Assembly: GCA_964023205.1 (NCBI GenBank)
Contig: OZ026835.1
Location: 37,111,083 to 37,175,082, forward strand
DNA from: Lutraria lutraria
Lineage: Eukaryota; Mollusca; Bivalvia; Venerida; Mactridae
DNA length: 64,000 nt
Reading direction: 5' to 3'
Under the pieces are notes generated by a model. It was given only the letters and a program-made list of their open reading frames with translations. It searched no databases and was not told the origin of the DNA. Positions 55,101-61,100 of the stretch are shown here, one piece after another. Made by a program: the position numbers and the translations under genes. The stretch's first letter is position 1. Every line of letters begins with the position of its first letter.

Positions 55101-58100
55101 TCAATATGAAAATATAATCATATCAGCACTATAACATTGCAATTTGCTGATTTTCATCTTCTAATTATAAAATATATTTTATGAAGCTAAACTTAGAAAT
55201 GGGGGAGTGAATTGTCTGTGTCCATTTTTAAGAAATGAGGGGTGAACTCTCACGGGGGTGAATTGTCTGCAAAAATAGCAAAGGGGTGAATTGTCTGGGG
55301 GTTGAATTGTCTGGAAGCCCACTTGTTATAGTTGTTTGAACACATGTGCAATTTTTACTTCTGTGAAAAGGGGAGTCTTTTTTATGCACATGCATTTATT
55401 TCAGGATAAAACAAATGTGAAAAGCAATGATCATCAGTAACTTTTGCTAAAAGTCACTTTGTTAAAGGTATGGGTCCCAAATGAAAACATAAATAAATGA
55501 ACACACAATTAATGCAATAATTGTATTGTGTAGTTTGGGTAGTTGATAATAATTTGAAGATTCAAGTTAATGTCCGTGATTTTTGTTTTTATTTGTTTTT
55601 GTTGTTTTTTCTTCACCTGAAAAGAGCGACAATTCTAACAAGATCTCAGAACATAATCGATGAGGTAATTTAAGGATGAAAGACACTTTAATACAGGATT
55701 CATAATACAGAAAACTCATCAATACAAAACCTCAGTGTAATCTACTGACAGACAATTGTTTACTATTATACATATTTGAGACATGTTCATGATCTCAAAT
55801 AGGTATGTTTAGTGCAGTACAAAACTGTCCAGATACTAAGTACGCCATTGTCACGAAGAAATATTCATACAGCTATGACTTTGTTTTTAACGCTTTGTAG
55901 TTTTATACAGTTATGATAGTATGCAAGCTAAACGTGTCATTTTCTTACTCGCTCAACCGTGTGATTAAACGGGTGATGCATTTTTTAACCAGCAAAATAC
56001 ATAAGTTCGAAAATCATTTCGATTTTTCAACTTTTGAATTTGTGTACATTCAAATGAGTCTGCATATGCAGACCAGATATCTAATGCAAAAAGGTTGGTA
56101 TATGAATCAAGCGCATACTTGATCATTCTCATTAGTCAAAATAAACAGTTTTAGTGAGGAAAAAAAGAAATTTCGAATCAACTAAATCCACTTACATCGT
56201 CCAATCGTCTGACTTCGCCGTGAAATATGAAGAAGCATTTTGCAAGTGTCTGTCTAACCCCCACCAAAGCGGTTCATGGTTATCGTGGCTAATATCGTAG
56301 GGTGGATCTTGAAAAGGTCGACACCAGTCAGATAAGAAGTGTATCCAAGGCATTAGGTATAACCAGGAAGGATCTAATGTGTTGGTAGCTATAAAACAAG
56401 CTAATTTCTTCAAAGTTTCTAGCACCTTTTGTCTACAAAATAATGAATGCATATTGTACTATGATGTGCTATGACCCGGCCGGTTAGGTTATAGCTATTG
56501 ATGTCGAAATGGACCAGTACCATCCAAATTGTACATATACTCATATTTGCACATTATGCCTATCAATTTAAAATCTCCATGAATGAAAGATATATGTAAG
56601 GTTGTGACCATTATAACCTGACAGTTGACAACAGATCATTTTTATTTTTAGTTAGAGATCAAATAATCAATGCCGTTTCGTTCGTCACTCAAAAACAAAT
56701 AAACATTCCTTAAATAATATATATAACTTACTTCTTCTGCAGGAAGAACTTTTCAATAACCATATATTCATGGCATATTTCTTGCTCTTCATTCGGTCTC
56801 ATTTGAAGAATTTTACAAATCAGTTTCCAATAATTTGTATGATAGACGTTGAGTGTGTTAGTTTCGTGGATCAAAAGTAGGACAGAGATGGCAGCTTTCA
56901 CTTTCAGTTCATGAGCATCGCTCCAAACGTCATCGACATTTAGGGAATTCTCCGACATTGTGTTCAAGAAAGGACTCAGCACACACAACCCGACCTATTA
57001 ATAATTATAGATGCATTGTACCAACCAATACTGAGTGATACTAATCAGAAAAGCAAAATACGAAGCTCATTCACTGTATAATACTAAAATAATATTTTGT
57101 TTTACAGACTTGAATCATACATATATGAAATACAATACAATGTAGACTAAATAACTTACTTCTCTCTCAAAATCGGACTCATTATAAAGTCTCCAGCTTT
57201 TGATATCATAAAAATATATTTTTCTCAGGCATACAAACAACCCCCTGAGTTCATCGAGCAAGCTTGCAAATGTTGGACTTGAGTCTTCTCTCTGCATGAT
57301 TCGTTTGCTGAAGTACTCAGCACTTAACTTTGCATGATTTATCAAGTTTTTCGCATAAAAAAACTGAGAGAATGTTTCCCATACTCCTTTTTTCTTTTTT
57401 ATAAGTCCATCGTACTGGTGCCATTCATCTGTAAAATTGATAAATTTGCACATATTTAATCTAAAAAACAATTTAAGCCAACTTAACATTTTAAAGATTT
57501 AGATGCAATGAAAAAGCAGGATGCCTATGCATGACTGGTTGGTATATGGCATGCGTTTTCAGGAATAGAATGTTTTCCATTTTCAGATTACATTTCATCA
57601 TTTGTTTAAATATTGCAATATCAAATACAGTCTTTTGTGTGTAGATACACATGATGATTTTTTAACAAAGAAGTTGATTTCCTAAAATGACACATATTTA
57701 ATTCTATGTTTCTTTACTATTGTCAAAACCGATAGTAAAAATATACAACAAATATAAAAGAATATAATACATATGAAACAACATCATCTTGTACAGCATT
57801 GAGATTAGCAACTATCTAAAAATTATGTAGCTCTGTAGCATGTTTTAATATCAGTCAAACTACCACCCTAGCTTGAATTTATGGGGGAACATCCAGATCA
57901 GAAATTTTCTAATCACAATAACCTCAAAACAACTTCAAAACAAGTCAATGCACATGGTTATTTACCGGAAATCATAAACTTTGATATTTGTTTATTTATT
58001 TTTATTGATTTACTACACCATAAATGAACTTCTGATTTTGTATCAGCTAATGTAGTATGTACAAAAGAAATTTAGTCACGCGATATTTAAATTATAAGTG

Positions 58101-61100
58101 ATTGGTGATTCAAATTCCTACTCATTCTTTATAATTATGTAACCGACAAATAAAATATGAGTATACATTGTATATTATTAAGATTCTAAAACATTGTACA
58201 TAATGCTACCTGATTCTTTCCATATGTTTAATAACACTCTGTTTAATTTTGGCTCCCACATATTTGAATAATGTTCCCAGTCGTATTTCCCGTCAGGTTT
58301 CTGTACGTAGTACTTATAATAGACGTTTTTAGATGACACTGGTAATTCAATGGAGTACTTGAACTCTAACAAGTCATTGTTGATTCTAATTTAACATAAA
58401 AAAGAAACAATATACTTTACTTGACCTATCGCATATATGCATACAAACCATTTTGTAGCGTTTTGTGTCATATACTTTATTTAGTTTATCAGTCTGCATG
58501 CAGTAGTAAAATAAAAGCAATGCTTTTGTGCAAGATTTATTTGACATCGACAGATGCCTTTTTCTGTGAATATTTATTTTTATTATTAATGTGTCGGGCT
58601 TGGGTGTCAGGTCAAATCAAGGTTCACCAATTCATAGATTTAAAAACTAAACCATAATTATATACTAAAATAAACCCACTGTATAAAGTGCATTGCAAGT
58701 GATCTGAAACAAATATTACATTTGATTGGTCTTCTAAAAACCAATATCGCACGTAATTTACAATTTTTAAACAACGATAACTACTCTGTAAATAGGAATA
58801 TATTACAACAAATAGCCTTAAAATGACTATAAATGTATAATGCAGGGAACCATGCCTCAGTTTTTTATAACGCCCTCCGTTCGTTAGATACTTGACTTTA
58901 AATAAATTCCGTACCCGGAACCCCGCTGCTTATTACTTAATACGCCATAGATAAAAAAATGAAAACAAGTATCAAAATAAAATTCTGATGCATGATTCCC
59001 TAGATTAACATCTCCGCTACAAAAAAAAAACGCTTTGAAATCCGTCATCAATTAAGACGGCAGTGTTAATTCGAAAATGACACCTAGTGTGTTTTTTTAA
59101 GCTGAGCAATTAACAATTAAAGTGTCGGATCATCAACGAACTTGACGCACCCCATTCAATTTATTTTGATAGCCAATTTAAAAAGCTAATGTTTACGGTT
59201 CAATAATTGAAACTACGCACAGGTTTGATGCCTAGTAGGAGATGTTATATCATTTTTTTGTTATTAATGAATTAATAGTATCATATCGTACCAATACAAT
59301 GCACATTACGTTAGAGATGTTTAATGCTGACGAGGAAAAGTCGATAAAGGTGTGCATTATTAATCGCAATAAAACACCATTTTTGAGCGTTCGATTAGAA
59401 TTTTTTGTTGCTTGGTATTAAAATATGATATTTAATCTTTGTAAATAACGTAAAATATTTGTTTACGTTATTTTAGCGATTTTTTAATCCCGATACATTA
59501 ACTGCATTTTTATGTTTTATAGGAATATACATGAAAATTGAATTTTTTTTCTCACTTTTGATAGGCATTATATCAATGATTAAACTGCATATAGATCTAC
59601 TCGTAGTGTCATTTTATGATTTCAAATGAAAGATCTTAGAACAGACGACGAGTGTGTAATGCCAATACATGGAAGACGTCAATGCATATCTTAAAACGGC
59701 TGCAAAACAATTGTATACATTCTATACACATCTTTGAAATTTGCAAACATCGACGGGTACGTGGACTTTGAAATCGTTTCTTATGTTTATGTTACTACAC
59801 AAGGAACTTATAAAAGGAACGAAAGCATATGTTACAAACTTGTCACACAAATGTAGTCATTAATTTGGTAAATATCAACAAGCCTTATTATTGGTTATTA
59901 AAAATGTGTCCAATACTAAATGAGAATCATACGGAATCTTACCTCTTCACCGGACACACTCTTGTTTTGTTTTCCCAATTATCATTCATCCGCAAGATCA
60001 ATTTGTGACTTTCCAAATCAAAGTTGAATTCCTTGTTTATCAGTCCGTGAAAGACGACGCGAACCTTCTTATTTACGTGACTTTCTTTGCTAGACAAGAT
60101 AAACGCATTCAATCTTTTAATATATAGTATAGTTTATGCATAAATTTAATACCGCATGTAGTAATATTTATTTCAAATATAACATACTGTAGTTGGGCTC
60201 AGTCTAACACATTTGTTTAAATACGTACATCGATAAATACTTACGGAGAGGAGCCTGGTTCAACAGACGATTTGTTTGGTGGATTATGCTGTAAATATAA
60301 GATGTGAAATGATTTTATTATGTTGCTATTAGAACACTTGGTGTCCGAATTCACCAATAAAATGCCAATGAAAGCCAATTAGAAATATGCAAGAATAGAA
60401 AGAGAACAAAAACGAGGGACGAGGTCACCATATGGAGAGGCGGTGCAATTTGATATGTATTGGCGACTGGACCTTAGCTAAACATGATTTTAATACAGCA
60501 CAAACAATGTACTTAACTGAAGTGCTATTACAATGGACGAATCATTAAAAGCATCTCGTGACAATGCGCGACTACTTATTAAAATAACTGCTTTATACGA
60601 TCATTAAATCTTATAGAACACATTTCAGAGCAAATGGTTATATTGTCAATATTGTTTACTACTTTTTAAGAAAACAACATAATTTAGAAGTTTAAGGTGT
60701 CAGGTACATAAAAATAAATTAATTGGCATTGACGTTATAACTTCTTTGTATTTCTACAAATCTCATGACTGAACCCGACGTATCTTAATTTTGAATATGA
60801 CGGAGAGATGATAAATACATGTATGTAACATCTCCAATAAAAACTAAATGATTCAAATCGATAGGACATAAAAACATGAGTCTAAATTACAATTCATTAT
60901 AACATCAATGTGTGTCTTGACATAAAATTAGAACAAAAATATCTACCTTATTAGCGTCTGGTTTGTTTTTGATGTTGCCTGAATCTTTAATACTGAATAT
61001 GTCGGGGCGAGTAGTATTATTTGATTTGTTCTTTTCATCTTTCAACGGTTTAGCAGCTCCAAACACCTGTTTCATCCCCTCGGAATCTAAATTTTGAGTT

